Source: Chitinophaga niabensis (GTDB lineage: Bacteria > Bacteroidota > Bacteroidia > Chitinophagales > Chitinophagaceae). Taken from it: a DNA stretch of 64,000 bases. Below the pieces are notes generated by a model that had not been told where the DNA came from, did no database searches, and saw only the letters and a list, made by a program, of their open reading frames with translations. Positions 7,900 to 17,480 of the stretch are shown here, one piece after another; the stretch's first letter is position 1; each line of letters starts with the position of its first letter. The translations under genes and the position numbers were made by a program. Where the stretch lies: contig NZ_CP154260.1 in NCBI RefSeq assembly GCF_039545795.1, forward strand, positions 5,399,001 through 5,463,000, read 5' to 3'.

Positions 7900-8655
7900 A
7901 TGAACACAACAAAAATTCTCTTAGTAACCGGCGGTAGCAGAGGTATAGGGAAAAGTATTGCATTAAATGCAGCTAAACGCAACATTGGTGTAATCCTCAC
8001 CTACAACAGTAATCATGAACAGGCATTAGCGGTTGTCCACACTATAAATAGTAATGGCGGTAAAGCAGTTGCTTTAAAAATGGAGGCTTCCAATATTAGT
8101 TCCTTCAGCGATTTTGCCATCGAGGTCTCTCAGGTACTTAAGACAGAATGGAACCGGAAAAACTTCGACTACCTGGTGAATAATGCAGGTATAGCCCAAC
8201 GTACCCTCATTAAAGACACTACCGAAGAAATATTCGACCAATTGGTAAATGTGAATTTCAAAGGGATGTTTTTCCTTACACAAAAACTGATGCCGTTGAT
8301 CGTTGATGGCGGTCAGGTTATTAATATCTCATCTGGCCTGGCCCGTTTTGCTTTCCCTGGTGTTGCTGTGTATGGTGCACTTAAAGCTGCGACAGAGGGA
8401 TTGACAAGGTATTTCGCTAAAGAGTATGCTGACAGAAAGATCCGCGTAAACAGTGTAGCTCCCGGAGCAATCGATACTGAGTTTGGTGGAGGAAAAGGAG
8501 ATGAAAGTCACCGTCAGCAAATTGCCAATATTACTGCACTTGGCCGCCTCGGGGAAGCTGATGACGTGGGAGAATTTGTAGCCTCTCTCCTTTCAGAAGA
8601 CAGCCGCTTTGTGAATGCCCAACGCATTGAAGTAAGTGGTGGTATTTTCATCTAA
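7900..8655 (+). CDS. Short-chain dehydrogenase/reductase (SDR)
   Basis: Classical SDR oxidoreductase, NAD(P)-dependent, cytoplasmic, about 251 aa. Motifs: cofactor loop TGGSRGIGK at residues 10-18, NNAGIA, INISS, and active-site YGALK (YxxxK); the C-terminal VNSVAPGAIDTEF and VSGGIF ends are typical. A GTG 48 bp upstream is in frame, but the ATG at 7900 puts the Rossmann strand right at the N-terminus as in the family, so I prefer it. An AraC regulator and an alpha/beta hydrolase follow, possibly a small inducible detoxification set. Confidence 0.92.
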   Translation: MNTTKILLVTGGSRGIGKSIALNAAKRNIGVILTYNSNHEQALAVVHTINSNGGKAVALKMEASNISSFSDFAIEVSQVLKTEWNRKNFDYLVNNAGIAQRTLIKDTTEEIFDQLVNVNFKGMFFLTQKLMPLIVDGGQVINISSGLARFAFPGVAVYGALKAATEGLTRYFAKEYADRKIRVNSVAPGAIDTEFGGGKGDESHRQQIANITALGRLGEADDVGEFVASLLSEDSRFVNAQRIEVSGGIFI

Positions 8656-8665
8656 AGCTTTTCCG

Positions 8666-8673
8666 TAAATTTG
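8666..8673 (+). promoter_or_regulatory. Putative -7 box for the AraC gene
   Basis: TAAATTTG matches TAnnTTTG and lies 26 bp before the start codon at 8699. The -33 element is poor, so this is a weak call. Confidence 0.35.
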
Positions 8674-8698
8674 TTTTAGTGTCATTCAACCTGCTACA

Positions 8699-9592
8699 AT
8701 GGAATATCTAGATATCAAATCCATTTCAGAACTGCACGATTTTTTTCATTATGAAAAACCACTGCATCCGTTAATCACTGTTATTGATCTGGCCAAAGTT
8801 GACCGGTCACACAGAAAGCCGGAAGTTGCATACCGGTTGAATTTATACTCCATTGCCTGTAAGAAAATAGAAGGTTCATTTAAGTATGGGCGCACGTCCT
8901 ATGATTTTTCAGAAGGGTCATTGATGTTTACAGCTCCCTACCAGGTTTTATCTCCCGGAATTGAAAATAAGGTAGAAGGCTGGGCTGTTTATATCCATCC
9001 TGATTTCCTACATGCAGATAGCAGAGGGCAAAAGCTAACCGATTATTCCTTCTTTGGCTATGATACCAACGAGTGCCTACATATTTCAGATGCGGAAAAG
9101 AATGTACTGGAAGAATGCCTTCAAAATATCAAAAGGGAAATCTCCATGAACCTGGATACCCATTCACACAACCTCATCCTGACTAATCTTGAATTGATGT
9201 TGTCTTATTGTTCAAGATTTTACGACCGTCAGTTTCTTACGAGGGTAAAGGCAAGCAATGATATTGTTTCGAAATTCGATAAAGTGTTGAACGATTACTT
9301 CGCGCAGGATTCATTAATAGAGTCGGGTTTACCGGATGTAAAATATCTTGCTTCACGGCTTAACCTCTCTGCCAATTATCTTTCCGATCTGTTAAGCAAA
9401 TATACCGGTAAGTCAACGCAGGAGCATATTCATCTGAAGTTAATTGACAAAGCGAAATCCCTGTTGTGGAGTACTGAGAACTCCATTACTGAAATAGCTT
9501 ATCATCTGGGATTTGAACATCCCTCTCATTTTTCAAAGTTGTTCAAAGCTAAAACGGGTTTTTCACCAAAGGAATACAGAAATTCTAATTGA
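8699..9592 (+). CDS. AraC-family transcriptional regulator
   Basis: 297-aa regulator. Residues 1-160 form a cupin-like effector domain (YRLNLYSIACKKIEGSFKYGRTSYDF... GSLMFTAPYQVLSPG). The C-terminal third is a double helix-turn-helix: VKYLASRLNLSANYLSDLLSKYTGKS and the second signature SITEIAYHLGFEHPSHFSKLFKAKTGFSPKEYR. Located between an SDR and an alpha/beta hydrolase on the same strand, it probably regulates one or both. Confidence 0.93.
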   Translation: MEYLDIKSISELHDFFHYEKPLHPLITVIDLAKVDRSHRKPEVAYRLNLYSIACKKIEGSFKYGRTSYDFSEGSLMFTAPYQVLSPGIENKVEGWAVYIHPDFLHADSRGQKLTDYSFFGYDTNECLHISDAEKNVLEECLQNIKREISMNLDTHSHNLILTNLELMLSYCSRFYDRQFLTRVKASNDIVSKFDKVLNDYFAQDSLIESGLPDVKYLASRLNLSANYLSDLLSKYTGKSTQEHIHLKLIDKAKSLLWSTENSITEIAYHLGFEHPSHFSKLFKAKTGFSPKEYRNSN

Positions 9593-9606
9593 AAAATTTA
9601 AACATT

Positions 9607-10353
9607 ATGAAGATCTTTCAATGGCTGCTGATCATTTCAGTATTTGTTCTGCCCGTTCATTCTGATGGGCAGGCAGTTAAAAATGTTGTATTGGTACACG
9701 GAGCATTTGTGGATGGCTCCGGGTGGGAGGGGGTTTATAATATTTTAACCAAACAGGGATATAAGGTATCTGTAACGCAACATACACTACTGTCCTTTAA
9801 TGGGGATGTGGCTGCGGTGACTAGAATAATTGATCAACAGGATGGCCCCTGTATCCTGGTAGCTCATAGTTATGGTGGGGCAGTGATCACTGTTGCAGGG
9901 AATAATCCTAAAGTTGTGGGCCTGGTTTACATTGCGGCCCATGCACCGGATGCAGGAGAATCAGAAGCTGATAACGGGAAAATATATCCACCGGTTTATA
10001 AGTCTCTGATAAAAGGGAAAGATGGATTTGATTATATTGATCCGGAAAAATTCCCAGCTGATTTTGCGGGAGGTGTTCCGAAAGGAAAGGCCAGATTTAT
10101 GGCAGTTTCGCAAACACCTACTGCGGATAGTGCTTTTCATGCTATTATTCAGGAACCGGCGTGGAAAACGAAGCCTGTTTGGTATATGGTAGCTAAAGCG
10201 GACAAAATTATAAATCCAGATTTAGAGAGGATGTATGCTAAAAGGGCTAAGAGCATTAAAACGGTGGAGGTGGAAGGTGCGAGCCATTGTGTGTTTATGA
10301 GCCATCCGAGAGAAACGGCGGAGTTGATAGTTTTGGGGGCAAAGGGGAAATAA
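9607..10353 (+). CDS. Exported alpha/beta hydrolase
   Basis: About 248-aa serine hydrolase. N-terminal hydrophobic signal (IFQWLLIISVFVLPVHSDGQA). Then VVLVHGAFVDGSGW (oxyanion region), nucleophile elbow AHSYGG, an acid in AKADKIINPD and catalytic His in GASHCVFMSHP. Resembles the salicylate-esterase/plant MES-like branch of bacterial hydrolases, with unknown substrate. An in-frame TTG at 9589 would overlap the AraC stop; the ATG at 9607 is the better start because it begins the signal peptide directly. Confidence 0.88.
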   Translation: MKIFQWLLIISVFVLPVHSDGQAVKNVVLVHGAFVDGSGWEGVYNILTKQGYKVSVTQHTLLSFNGDVAAVTRIIDQQDGPCILVAHSYGGAVITVAGNNPKVVGLVYIAAHAPDAGESEADNGKIYPPVYKSLIKGKDGFDYIDPEKFPADFAGGVPKGKARFMAVSQTPTADSAFHAIIQEPAWKTKPVWYMVAKADKIINPDLERMYAKRAKSIKTVEVEGASHCVFMSHPRETAELIVLGAKGK

Positions 10354-10425
10354 AAACAATTTGCAGAACTAGTGAATTGGATGTATTAATTTGAGGAATA
10401 CATTCAATATTTAAAATATTAACCC

Positions 10426-10872
10426 ATGGAAAAGCTATCAAACAAAAATGCCGTTGCCTTACTCCTTGATATTAATCAGGATATTGAAGAATATGCAGCA
10501 TTAACCATACAAAAAATCATTGAGGATAGAGACTATGACTTAAATTATCCACCAAACAACGGATTGTCGGCCTTAGAAAAATCCGAATTAGAAAAACTTG
10601 ATAATAATGAGCATTTAAAAAATGCATTGAGAAAAATTCTGGCAGACAATGCGGCAGGCATAATTTTTAACATACTTAATCTGCTGGACGGAACTGGTTC
10701 ACCCAAACTTCATTATGAGAACTGGACAGGGGTTAAATTGATTGATGAAGATCCAGATACTGATGCAGAACCATTTGCAGATACACTACACGATGGCTTT
10801 TTTGAAATGTATTGGGAATGGAAAAAGGTTAGGGGGAACAAAGATTGGAAACTGGATACATTTGATGAATAA
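10426..10872 (+). CDS. Hypothetical protein, 148 aa
   Basis: Not recognised. Acidic soluble protein, helical N-terminal half (NAVALLLDINQDIEEYAALTIQKIIED) and an aspartate/tryptophan-rich C-terminal half (NWTGVKLIDEDPDTDAEPF, MYWEWKKVRGNKDWKLD). No signal or membrane segment. It is followed 48 bp later by a terminator hairpin that is shared with the nearby tRNA array. Confidence 0.6.
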   Translation: MEKLSNKNAVALLLDINQDIEEYAALTIQKIIEDRDYDLNYPPNNGLSALEKSELEKLDNNEHLKNALRKILADNAAGIIFNILNLLDGTGSPKLHYENWTGVKLIDEDPDTDAEPFADTLHDGFFEMYWEWKKVRGNKDWKLDTFDE

Positions 10873-10884
10873 AGTTGTCGTTAG

Positions 10885-10916
10885 GTTACCCGGTGATGGG
10901 ATTCGAACCTAGGCTT
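10885..10916 (-). pseudogene. tRNA T-arm remnant
   Basis: Read on the minus strand, the segment contains GGTTCGAATCC, the T-arm consensus, followed by a CACCGGG acceptor-like end. The T-stem is imperfect (CTAGG against CCCAT) and there is no anticodon arm upstream, so this is a fragment, not a working tRNA. It adjoins a terminator identical in sequence to those of the tRNA-Pro array 1.3 kb away. Confidence 0.4.
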
Positions 10917-10920
10917 TATC

Positions 10921-10954
10921 AAGCAACTCTTACGAGTTGCTTTCTTGTTTTTAG
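10921..10954 (+). terminator. Rho-independent terminator, inverted copy of the tRNA-array terminator
   Basis: Stem AAGCAACTC-TTAC-GAGTTGCTT followed by TCTTGTTTTT on the plus strand. The right arm plus tail (GAGTTGCTTTCTTGTTTTT) is the same as the terminators in the 12.2-12.4 kb tRNA array, but in the opposite orientation. It probably ends transcription of the 148-aa gene. Confidence 0.7.
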
Positions 10955-10999
10955 GGACAAGTGAAGGTTTTATTTCGGAAAAACAGCGTCTGTTGATCG

Positions 11000-12135
<1,136 letters not shown>

Positions 12136-12221
12136 TCGGGAAGACAGGATTCGAACCTGCGACCCTCCCGACCAAAGTCGGGATGCGCTACCAGATAATA
12201 ACGTGATTAGCGCATTTCCTA
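12136..12221 (-). pseudogene. Degenerate tRNA-Pro-like gene, copy 1
   Basis: The minus strand reads a complete but altered cloverleaf. The T-arm GCAGG-TTCGAAT-CCTGT, variable region GGGTC and 3' acceptor strand CTTCCCG-A are identical to tRNA-Pro. The anticodon stem is different (TCCCG/CGGGA) with an 8-nt loop ACTTTGGT instead of 7. The D-stem GCGC/GCGC is kept, but the D-loop is 21 nt. The 5' acceptor strand TAGGAAA pairs at only about five of seven positions and one linker base is missing. Probably non-functional in decoding. Confidence 0.7.
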
Positions 12222-12256
12222 AAAACAAGAAAGCAACTCATGAGAGTTGCTTTCTT
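12221..12256 (-). terminator. Terminator of tandem unit 1
   Basis: On the minus strand AAGAAAGCAACTC-TCAT-GAGTTGCTTTCTT then GTTTTT: 13-bp perfect stem and T-run, an intrinsic terminator following tRNA-like copy 2. Confidence 0.8.
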
Positions 12257-12260
12257 TATG

Positions 12261-12346
12261 TCGGGAAGACAGGATTCGAACCTGCGACCCTCCCGACCAA
12301 AGTCGGGATGCGCTACCAGGCAAAAACGTGATTAGCGCATTTCCTA
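12261..12346 (-). pseudogene. Degenerate tRNA-Pro-like gene, copy 2
   Basis: Same structure as copy 1: intact T-arm and 3' end, 8-nt anticodon loop ACTTTGGT, GCGC D-stem with a 21-nt D-loop, and weak acceptor pairing. It differs from copy 1 at three D-loop positions only. It is closest to the genuine tRNA-Pro, separated from it by the unit-2 terminator, so normal read-through would be low. Confidence 0.7.
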
Positions 12347-12381
12347 AAAACAAGAAAGCAACTCTCACGAGTTGCTTTCTT
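12346..12381 (-). terminator. Terminator of the tRNA-Ser/tRNA-Pro transcript
   Basis: Minus-strand AAGAAAGCAACTC-GTGA-GAGTTGCTTTCTT followed by GTTTTT, starting 4 bp after the tRNA-Pro 3' end. A strong intrinsic terminator for the two-tRNA operon. Confidence 0.85.
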
Positions 12382-12385
12382 TATG

Positions 12386-12459
12386 TCGGGAAGACAGGAT
12401 TCGAACCTGCGACCCCCTGGTCCCAAACCAGGTGCGCTACCGGCCTGCGCCACTTCCCG
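12386..12459 (-). tRNA. tRNA-Pro (anticodon UGG)
   Basis: 74-nt cloverleaf on the minus strand: acceptor CGGGAAG/CTTCCCG with discriminator A, D-stem GCGC/GCGC, anticodon stem CCTGG/CCAGG with loop TTTGGGA (anticodon TGG), variable GGGTC and T-arm GCAGG-TTCGAAT-CCTGT. CCA is not encoded. It lies 42 bp downstream of tRNA-Ser and likely shares its promoter. Confidence 0.95.
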
Positions 12460-12501
12460 AACTTTTAACGTTCATAGCCGATAAAACTATTCCCGTTTCT
12501 G

Positions 12502-12590
12502 CGGAGAGAGAGGGATTCGAACCCTCGGTACAGTTTAACCCGTACGACGGTTTAGCAAACCGTTCCTTTCGGCCACTCAGGCATCTCTCC
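12502..12590 (-). tRNA. tRNA-Ser (anticodon GCU)
   Basis: 89-nt class II tRNA on the minus strand: acceptor GGAGAGA/TCTCTCC with discriminator G, anticodon stem ACGGT/ACCGT with loop TTGCTAA (anticodon GCT), long variable arm CGTACGGGTTAAACTGTACCG and T-arm GAGGG-TTCGAAT-CCCTC. First gene of the tRNA operon. Confidence 0.95.
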
Positions 12591-12606
12591 CTCTATTGCG
12601 GGGTTG

Positions 12607-12638
12607 CAAAAATAGGAATTATTTACAATTTACCAAAA
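12607..12638 (-). promoter_or_regulatory. Promoter of the tRNA-Ser/tRNA-Pro operon
   Basis: On the minus strand TTTTG (12634-12638) is followed after 19 bp by TATTTTTG (12607-12614), an excellent match to the Bacteroidota -33 TTTG / -7 TAnnTTTG promoter. Transcription would begin about 10 bp before tRNA-Ser. Confidence 0.65.
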
Positions 12639-12739
12639 GGAAGTTAAAAAAAGATAACGCTCTCGTAACAGAGATGGTCAGAAATCAATATATCTCTCTA
12701 AAACAGCAATTTTCGTTAAATTTAAAGAAATACCGCTAT

Positions 12740-13384
12740 ATGCCTGAAGCCTCCACTATCCTTGCTTTCATCACAGCCGCCCTGATCCTCCTGATCATTC
12801 CGGGACCTGCTGTTCTTTATATCATCACCCGCAGTACGGAACAAGGTACCAAAGCAGGACTGATCTCCGTTTGCGGTATCCAGGCCGGTACTTTGGTACA
12901 TGCTTTTGCAGCTTCCCTGGGTGTTTCCGCCATCCTGATGGCCTCTGCCATGGCTTTTGCCCTGCTGAAATATGCCGGGGCAGGATACCTTATTTACCTG
13001 GGCCTGAAAAAGATCTTCGGCAAACAACAAACAGAGAAGCAAAAACAGCTGAAAGTACAACAAAGCATGAAGGCCATTTTCTGGCAGGGTATGGTGGTGA
13101 ATGTACTGAATCCGAAATGTGCGCTTTTCTTCTTCGCCTTCCTCCCACAATTTATAAACCCCGCCACAGGGAATGTGACGGGGCAGGTATTGTTCTTTGG
13201 CCTCTTGTTTACTTTACTGGCATTTATGACGGACGGCTTCTATGCACTGCTGGCTGGCCGCATGGGTAAATACCTTAAAGGCAATTCTTATTATCTCAAA
13301 CTGGAAGCGTACATCTCGGGTATCATTTACATTTTCCTGGGCCTGCTCACATTGATGATGCAACCTTCTCACAGTAAAAAGTAA
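12740..13384 (+). CDS. LysE/RhtB-family amino-acid exporter
   Basis: Inner-membrane translocator, about 214 aa with five to six membrane helices. Signature near the N-terminus: FITAALILLIIPGPAVLYIITRSTEQGTKAG, with the PGP motif of RhtB proteins; NVLNPKCALFFFAFLPQF is the second conserved block. Longer in-frame starts exist upstream (12596, 12674) but run through the tRNA leader region; ATG 12740 gives the usual family N-terminus. Likely exports an amino acid or homoserine lactone-like compound. Its stop directly abuts the stop of the convergent fucosidase gene. Confidence 0.9.
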   Translation: MPEASTILAFITAALILLIIPGPAVLYIITRSTEQGTKAGLISVCGIQAGTLVHAFAASLGVSAILMASAMAFALLKYAGAGYLIYLGLKKIFGKQQTEKQKQLKVQQSMKAIFWQGMVVNVLNPKCALFFFAFLPQFINPATGNVTGQVLFFGLLFTLLAFMTDGFYALLAGRMGKYLKGNSYYLKLEAYISGIIYIFLGLLTLMMQPSHSKK

Positions 13385-15196
13385 TTAATTCACAGGTTCA
13401 ATAATGATCTTCTGCAGGCGGAATAATTCATTGCCTGCTTTCACGGGCTGTACCTGCAAAGTCCATTCACCCGGCTCCGGTACATTGATCACGGCTACTG
13501 CCTGATCGATGAATAAAAGCGGTTTATGGGTATCATGTTTTCCTGTGAATAATACCTGGAAGGGATAGGTTTGCCCGGTTTTTCCGGCAGGTGTTAATTC
13601 CAGTGCTCCTTCGCGGCGTTCACTGGCTGTATCTGCCGCGTATTGCAACACTACTTTGTAATCGCCGGGATCGGTGATCCGCAATTGGTAGCTGGCTGCA
13701 TCAGCAGGGTCTTTCTGGTTCACAATACAATTGGCGTGTTTCCAGTCCCCGAAATAATAACTATGTGTGAGGCTTTTTGTTTGCGCGTTGCCTTTTAAGG
13801 TTGCTCCGGAAGCTAATAATTCCGTGCGTTCAAATTGGGCGCTTACAGTCAAGGGTGCGGTTGTTTGTTCTTCCAGTTTACCTGTATAGTCAATGGCAAC
13901 TACGGTGTTACGTTCGTCCGGTAAGGTGGCGGGTAAATTCAGCCATACATCTTTTCCTTTCTGTTGCAAGCTCACTGTCTGGCCGTTTGCCAGCATAGTA
14001 GCTTTCTTTGCTGTGCCTGTAAAACCGGGCACCAGGAGCTTTCCATTGTGCGGGCGGGCAAATACATGCAGGTATAATTTACCGGGTTTGTGTGTCATCA
14101 CACCCCAGGGCTGTGCGGGGATGGGGGCATAAGAGGTTTGGTAGATGCCTTCGCCATTCCGTTTTAACCATGCACCTGTGGCACGGAAATATTGTTCGGA
14201 CATGGCAGGGAGTTTTCCATTGCCCATGGGGCCAACATTCATCATCAGGTTCCCTCCTTTGGATGCTACTTCCGCCAGTAAGCGGATCATCTCTTTCGGT
14301 GTTTTGAAGTTCTGGTCAAAAGCGGAATATCCCCAGCTGTCGTTGTGCGTAAAAATAGCTTCCCATGCACCTTTTACAATACCGGCAGGTACTTCTCCAT
14401 CCCCAAAATCTTTAAAATCACCCAGGCCATTTCCAACACGACTGCTCACCAAACAATTGGGTTGCAGCTGATGTACTTTTTCCAGGAAGGCGGAAGATTC
14501 TTCTTTGCTCATATTACCGGGTGTATCAAACCAGATGATGCCCAGCTCTCCGTAATTGCTGAGCAGTTCTGTGATCTGCGGCAGGGATTTATTTTTATAG
14601 TAGGAGCTGTAGTCTTTTGTTTTCGGATCAAAATCCCAGCTATTGCCACCTCCATTGGGTTCGTGCCAGTCCTGGAACTGTGAATAATAGAAGCCGAGTT
14701 TGATGCCTGCTTTTTTACATGCGGCCGCTAAAGCTTTAATAGGATCTTTCTTATATGGTGTGGCATCCACGATATCAAAATCCGACACTTTGGAATCGAA
14801 CATGGCAAAGCCATCGTGGTGTTTGGAAGTGAGTACGATGTATTTTACGCCGGATGCTTTTGCAATATCCACCCACTCTTCTGCATCGAATTGGGTGGGA
14901 TTGAAACCGGCGGCGAGTTTGGCGTATTCGGCAGCGGGGGTTTTATCACGATGCATGATCCATTCTGTGATACCATAGTAGCGCTTTCCCCTGATGTCTC
15001 CTGCAAAATGTGCATAAGGCCCCCAGTGCAGGAACATGCCGAACTTTGCTTCGGTGAACCATTTTGCTTTTTCACTTTTCCCTGCTTCGGCATTCTTTCC
15101 CCAAAGCTGATCTGGTTGCTGCGCGTGTACGGCCAAACTGCTGATGAACAGGCTACAGGCCAGGAACGCGGCCTTTCGATAATGTGGAAGGTTCAT
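13385..15196 (-). CDS. Alpha-L-fucosidase, GH29
   Basis: Exported glycosidase of 603 aa with signal peptide (residues 1-25, AVHAQ). The GH29 catalytic domain covers about 30-370: AKFGMFLHWGPYAHFAGD, GVKYIVLTSKHHDGFAMFDSK, the nucleophile Asp in GIIWFDTPGNM, and GGNLMMNVGPMGNGKLP. Residues about 380-460 are a C-terminal beta domain, and about 465-603 (SYYFGDWKHANCIVN...) looks like an extra beta-sandwich or carbohydrate-binding module. Removes alpha-L-fucose from glycans. Monocistronic, with no SusC/D neighbours, so not part of a recognisable PUL. Confidence 0.94.
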   Translation of the reverse strand: MNLPHYRKAAFLACSLFISSLAVHAQQPDQLWGKNAEAGKSEKAKWFTEAKFGMFLHWGPYAHFAGDIRGKRYYGITEWIMHRDKTPAAEYAKLAAGFNPTQFDAEEWVDIAKASGVKYIVLTSKHHDGFAMFDSKVSDFDIVDATPYKKDPIKALAAACKKAGIKLGFYYSQFQDWHEPNGGGNSWDFDPKTKDYSSYYKNKSLPQITELLSNYGELGIIWFDTPGNMSKEESSAFLEKVHQLQPNCLVSSRVGNGLGDFKDFGDGEVPAGIVKGAWEAIFTHNDSWGYSAFDQNFKTPKEMIRLLAEVASKGGNLMMNVGPMGNGKLPAMSEQYFRATGAWLKRNGEGIYQTSYAPIPAQPWGVMTHKPGKLYLHVFARPHNGKLLVPGFTGTAKKATMLANGQTVSLQQKGKDVWLNLPATLPDERNTVVAIDYTGKLEEQTTAPLTVSAQFERTELLASGATLKGNAQTKSLTHSYYFGDWKHANCIVNQKDPADAASYQLRITDPGDYKVVLQYAADTASERREGALELTPAGKTGQTYPFQVLFTGKHDTHKPLLFIDQAVAVINVPEPGEWTLQVQPVKAGNELFRLQKIIIEPVN

Positions 15197-15292
15197 ACTG
15201 TGGAATTTTTGTACAAGATCACAAAAGCTGCTGACACGGATTACCTGTTAATTGCCGGTTGTTAATACTATTTGATTGGGATACCCCATAAA

Positions 15293-15326
15293 AAAACCGG
15301 CGCAGATGATTATCTGCGCCGGTTTT
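15293..15326 (-). terminator. Intrinsic terminator after the M13 peptidase gene
   Basis: Near-perfect stem AAAACCGGCGCAGAT / ATCTGCGCCGGTTTT with a short loop; on the minus strand it ends in a T-run. It lies 12 bp after the M13 peptidase stop. Confidence 0.88.
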
Positions 15327-15337
15327 GAAAGATCTAT

Positions 15338-17392
15338 TTACCAGATCACTACCCGCTTATCGGCAGGCAGTGCCATTTTACTATCCGGGCCACAACTCCA
15401 TGCGCCGGAGAATTCCGCCAGATGTGGTAAAGGTCCGTTGATCCTGAAATGAGCAGGACTGTGCGGATCTGTCTGGATCTGGTTGCGCAATGCGGCATCT
15501 GTGATGTTAGCATGCCAAACCTGTGCCCAGCCCAGGAAGAAACGTTGTTTCCAGCTATAACCATCTATTGGTGCAGGCTCTGGTTTGCCTTCGAGGGATT
15601 TCACCAATGCATAATAGGCAAGTGTTAATCCACCCAGGTCTGCAATGTTCTCTCCGATCGTTAAGGCGCCATTTACATTGAAACCTGGCAGGGCTTCGAG
15701 AGTGCTGAAATAATCGATGTATTTCTTTGATAAAGAATCGAAGTTTTTGCGGTCTGCATCAGTCCACCAGTTTTTCAGGTTCCCTTCTGCATCAAACTGA
15801 GAACCCTGGTCATCGAAACCATGGGTGAACTCGTGGCCGATCACGGCAATGATACCACCGTAGTTGATAGCATCATCTGCATCAGGATTGAAGAACGGGG
15901 GTTGCAGGATACCTGCGGGGAATACTACTTCGTTGTTCAGCGGATTGTAGTAAGCATTCACGGTTTGCGGGGTCATGAGCCATTCAGTTCTGTCCACCGG
16001 TTTGCCGATCTTTTTATTGCGTTCTGCTGTGCGGTATAAGGCTGCGCTTACGGTGTTTTCCAGCAGTTTATCTTTTTGGATATCAATGGAAGAATAATCC
16101 TTCCAGGTATCAGGATAACCGATCTTATAAGTAAAGGCGGCGAGCTTTTTATGTGCCATTTCTTTGGTGGCAGGGCTCATCCAGGTGAGTTTATCTATTC
16201 TTTCGCCATATACTTTACGTACGTTCTCGATCATTTCAGATACTTTCTGCTTGCTGGTTTCAGGGAAGTATTGTTTCACGAACAACTTACCCAAAGGCAT
16301 GCCCAGTGTGTTATCTGTAGAACGATTCGCTCTGTCCAAACGAGAGCGTTGTGTTTTACGGCCTGTCATTACAGTAGCGAAAAAACGGAAGTCCTCATCG
16401 TCAAAACTTTTCGGTAAGAAACCGGCGAAAGCGCTGAGCAGATGGAAACGGCTATAAGTTTTCAGTGTTTCAATCGGGGTGGCCTTCAGCAGTTTGTTGC
16501 CGTTGGTGATGTATTCCTTGTTTTGCAGTACAACGGAATCGGTAGTAATGCCCTGCTCCTTTGTGAAGGCATCCCAGTCGAAATCCGGAGCCAGTTTGGC
16601 GAGTTCGTTATAACCTACTTTGTTATATGTTTTAACGGGATCGCGTAATTCCACATTGGTGAGTTGCAGTTTGGCCAGTGCGGTTTCGAAAGCCAGGATG
16701 GTTGTACCCGGGTCTTTATCTGTGAAGCCGGCTAATGAGAACATCTTGTTGATGTGCCCGACAAACTCATCACGTACATTTTTGGTGCTGGAGTCATTTC
16801 TTTCATAATAACTCCTTTCTCCCAGGCTCAATCCGTCCTGGCCACCATATACTACATTCACTTTACTGTTCCTTGCATCTGCATCTACTCCAAAACCGGT
16901 CCAGGTGGTTACGCCAATCTGTTGCAGGTCCCCGGTAACTTTCGCATAATCTGCCAGGGTCTTCACCCCCTCAATCTTATCAAGGTAAGGTTTCAGGGGA
17001 CTGATACCTCTTTTTTCAATGGTAACGGTATCCATAAAAGAGGCATAATAATCTGCTATCTGCTGCTCTTCGGTACCTTTAGCCAGACCTGTACGGCTGG
17101 AAATATCTGCAATGATCCCCTTGATCCTCACTTCTTTATTCTCCTTATCAAGGATATTAAAAGCGCCCCAGCGGCTTTCGGTGCCGGGTATTACATTGGT
17201 TTTCTTCCAGTTGCCGTTAGAGAAACCATCGAAGTCATCGCAGGGTTTCACGCTAAGGTCTAGGGAAGCGGTATCAAATGCGGGAATTTTAGCAGCGGTG
17301 GTTGATTTTGGCGCTGTGTTACAGCCTGTGACACAGGCGGCCACTATCATGCCAGCTATCATCCAATTCCCGGTGGAATGGTTTGTATGCAT
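15338..17392 (-). CDS. M13-family metallopeptidase (neprilysin/PepO-like), lipoprotein
   Basis: Zinc endopeptidase of 684 aa, anchored as a lipoprotein: signal with lipobox VTGC at about residues 21-24. N-terminal peptidase M13_N domain (about 45-430), then M13 catalytic domain with HEFTH in VIGHEFTHGFDDQG, the third zinc ligand in ENIADLGG, and the substrate-binding NAYYNP motif. It degrades small peptides at the cell envelope. Full length for the family. Single gene with its own terminator. Confidence 0.95.
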   Translation of the reverse strand: MHTNHSTGNWMIAGMIVAACVTGCNTAPKSTTAAKIPAFDTASLDLSVKPCDDFDGFSNGNWKKTNVIPGTESRWGAFNILDKENKEVRIKGIIADISSRTGLAKGTEEQQIADYYASFMDTVTIEKRGISPLKPYLDKIEGVKTLADYAKVTGDLQQIGVTTWTGFGVDADARNSKVNVVYGGQDGLSLGERSYYERNDSSTKNVRDEFVGHINKMFSLAGFTDKDPGTTILAFETALAKLQLTNVELRDPVKTYNKVGYNELAKLAPDFDWDAFTKEQGITTDSVVLQNKEYITNGNKLLKATPIETLKTYSRFHLLSAFAGFLPKSFDDEDFRFFATVMTGRKTQRSRLDRANRSTDNTLGMPLGKLFVKQYFPETSKQKVSEMIENVRKVYGERIDKLTWMSPATKEMAHKKLAAFTYKIGYPDTWKDYSSIDIQKDKLLENTVSAALYRTAERNKKIGKPVDRTEWLMTPQTVNAYYNPLNNEVVFPAGILQPPFFNPDADDAINYGGIIAVIGHEFTHGFDDQGSQFDAEGNLKNWWTDADRKNFDSLSKKYIDYFSTLEALPGFNVNGALTIGENIADLGGLTLAYYALVKSLEGKPEPAPIDGYSWKQRFFLGWAQVWHANITDAALRNQIQTDPHSPAHFRINGPLPHLAEFSGAWSCGPDSKMALPADKRVVIW

Positions 17393-17462
17393 AAAAGATC
17401 AGGTTTAGAGGCTTAAATTTATTGAAGATTTAGCATTTACGGATCATAGGGGAGATAATTCG

Positions 17463-17470
17463 TAGGTTTG
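17463..17470 (+). promoter_or_regulatory. Putative -7 box before the 179-aa membrane protein
   Basis: TAGGTTTG matches TAnnTTTG and is 10 bp from the ATG at 17481, implying a very short leader. No good -33 box. Confidence 0.3.
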
Positions 17471-17480
17471 CAGAGATAAA

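Noticed and set aside
12386..12459. tRNA-Pro as an active integration site of a genomic island
   Set aside because: Direct repeats of the tRNA 3' end exist but only 125 bp apart, and there is no integrase gene or phage-like cargo nearby.
13385..15196. Polysaccharide utilisation locus around the GH29 fucosidase
   Set aside because: No SusC/SusD pair, sensor or other glycosidase is adjacent.
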